In this document: in pieces, positions 63,307 through 64,000 of the stretch | How positions within the stretch are numbered: the first letter of the stretch is position 1 | Layout of the letters: every line of letters begins with the position of its first letter | Origin: Luteolibacter pohnpeiensis | GTDB lineage: Bacteria > Verrucomicrobiota > Verrucomicrobiia > Verrucomicrobiales > Akkermansiaceae | NCBI RefSeq assembly: GCF_016595435.1 | Contig: NZ_JAENIJ010000022.1 | Span: forward strand, 17,209 to 81,208 | Direction: 5' to 3' | DNA: 64,000 bases | Position numbers and translations under genes: made by a program | Notes under the pieces: generated by a model | Database searches by the model: none | What the model was told of the DNA's origin: nothing | What the model saw: the letters and a program-made list of their open reading frames with translations, nothing else

Positions 63307-63331
63307 CAAGGCTCGCTTCACAGCGTAATCA
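63303..63331 (+). promoter_or_regulatory. Promoter candidate for tRNA-Cys
   Basis: TTGACA (63303-63308), a perfect -35, overlaps the bioA stop codon. TAATCA lies 17 bp later (63326-63331) as a weak -10. A start near 63338 would leave a leader of about 16 bases before the tRNA. Confidence 0.4.
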
Positions 63332-63353
63332 ATCGCCCCCGCGCCACAGCAAA

Positions 63354-63428
63354 GGCGGAGTAGCCAAGTGGTAAGGCAATGGTTTGCAAAACCGTCATTC
63401 GTGGGTTCGATTCCCACCTCCGCCTCCA
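63354..63428 (+). tRNA. tRNA-Cys (GCA)
   Basis: 75 bases with encoded CCA. The acceptor stem is GGCGGAG (63354-63360) with CTCCGCC (63418-63424), then U73, the cysteine identity base, and CCA (63426-63428). The anticodon GCA sits in the loop of TGGTTTGCAAAACCG. The T arm reads GTGGGTTCGATTCCCAC. No integrase or att-like repeat was found close by. Confidence 0.97.
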
Positions 63429-63439
63429 AATTTTTTTAA

Positions 63440-63461
63440 AAACCCCGTATCTACGGGGTTT
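63440..63461 (+). terminator. Rho-independent terminator after tRNA-Cys
   Basis: AAACCCCGTA (63440-63449) pairs perfectly with TACGGGGTTT (63452-63461) around a two-base loop (TC). The T-run continues to 63464. It lies 11 bases after the CCA end of the tRNA. Confidence 0.9.
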
Positions 63462-63466
63462 TTTGT

Positions 63467-64000
63467 GTCATTTTGGCTGATGAGGCCATTTTTCGGTGTC
63501 ACTCCTGTGGCACGCTTATTGGTCCACACCAAAGTATGGGATATGCCGATGTTGAGCGGACGGTTTTGACGTTTGAGCAGATTTTTCCAACCAGCTATTT
63601 CACTTCATCCACTCCCCCCCTGCCCTGTCTCCGGGCGTCTTGAACCGAATTTTGCGGTTTTTCAGCCATGCAGTCATGATACGATCACCAATCATCAACT
63701 GTTCCTGATATTTTGGATCGTACGGGATATTTCCAAGCTGCATATCCAATTCTCAAACCCACCATGAAATCCTTGCGATCCAAGAATTCAGAGTTTCTGA
63801 ACGAGATGCACAAAAAACTATTGGTCAGCACCTTACAAATTCCAATCAAACACACCATTGACAATGAAATCGCGATATTCAATATGAGTCAGAACGAATT
63901 ATACTGTTCTGGGTTAGAATGAATATGATTATTCGGCAGTTTTACCTTGGCGGTGGCTGCCGGAATGACTTTCGGGTTGGTGATGGGAGAGGCGGCGTGG
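63467..64000. other. Gene-poor end of the window after tRNA-Cys
   Basis: About 530 bp of mixed composition. Short open frames exist (63713-63922 and one running off the end from about 63925), but none shows a family pattern or a convincing start. I see no integrase, repeat or RNA gene. The minus strand could hold the end of a gene that starts beyond the window, reading APITNPKVIPAATAKVKL-like residues from the edge, but this is not supported. Confidence 0.4.

Noticed and set aside
63713..63922. Small gene after tRNA-Cys
   Set aside because: The 69-residue frame has no family resemblance, no clear ribosome site and unremarkable composition.

Overview
The window looks like a chromosomal segment of a Verrucomicrobiota bacterium, most likely in the Verrucomicrobiales/Akkermansiaceae neighbourhood. 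The pointers are a PEP-CTERM secreted protein beside a TIGR02597-type protein (a family I associate with Verrucomicrobia), a giant exported beta-rich protein ending in an RRFYRV-type tail, a Dxs with a GDA/NEW active-site variant, and many diderm envelope genes (LpxR-type outer-membrane deacylase, lipoproteins, amidase, L,D-transpeptidase). Most genes are housekeeping. No phage, transposase, CRISPR array or plasmid function was recognised. The taxonomic call is inference from family knowledge, not from a search.

Layout. 1-420: degenerate 105-bp tandem repeats behind mraZ. 0.4-5.2 kb: mraZ, then a minus-strand group (fmdB-like zinc ribbon, membrane protein, secreted protein, M42 peptidase). 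5.4-13.1 kb (plus): L,D-transpeptidase, rhodanese, an NtrB/NtrC-like pair, a polytopic membrane protein, xseB and dxs, closed by a strong bidirectional terminator. 13.2-19.3 kb: an entericidin-like lipoprotein, a perfect 20-bp palindrome, a regulator-kinase-receiver trio, a diacylglycerol-kinase-like enzyme and a metallophosphoesterase. 19.4-31.5 kb: BON protein, LpxR, acetyl-CoA synthetase, coiled-coil protein, two secreted proteins, folP, amidase, glycine-zipper lipoprotein, squalene/phytoene synthase, signal peptidase I. 31.6-37.1 kb (minus): PEP-CTERM and TIGR02597 proteins, then the run accB-accC-thiE-pfkB. 37.3-42.4 kb: trmB, comEC, TPR membrane protein, a RelE-like orphan and a histone-deacetylase-fold enzyme.

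42.4-52.5 kb is the most unusual part: eight consecutive plus-strand genes for membrane-anchored helical proteins of two types that alternate strictly (I-II-I-II-I-II-I-II), four divergent copies of a two-gene cassette. Genes within a pair overlap or lie 7-12 bp apart, while pairs are 28-127 bp apart. One type II copy has lost its C-terminal quarter. A perfect 7-bp inverted repeat ends two bases before the first start codon. I know of no function for these proteins; they are the best candidate here for an undescribed system.

52.6-64 kb: phosphofructokinase, a 1,186-residue exported protein in A/T-rich DNA, a DUF2062 protein, a small membrane protein, release factor 3, a DUF2071 protein, a D-amino-acid-oxidase-like lipoprotein whose FAD motifs appear in circularly permuted order, bioA with a hairpin leader, and tRNA-Cys with its own terminator. 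The last 530 bases hold no supported gene.
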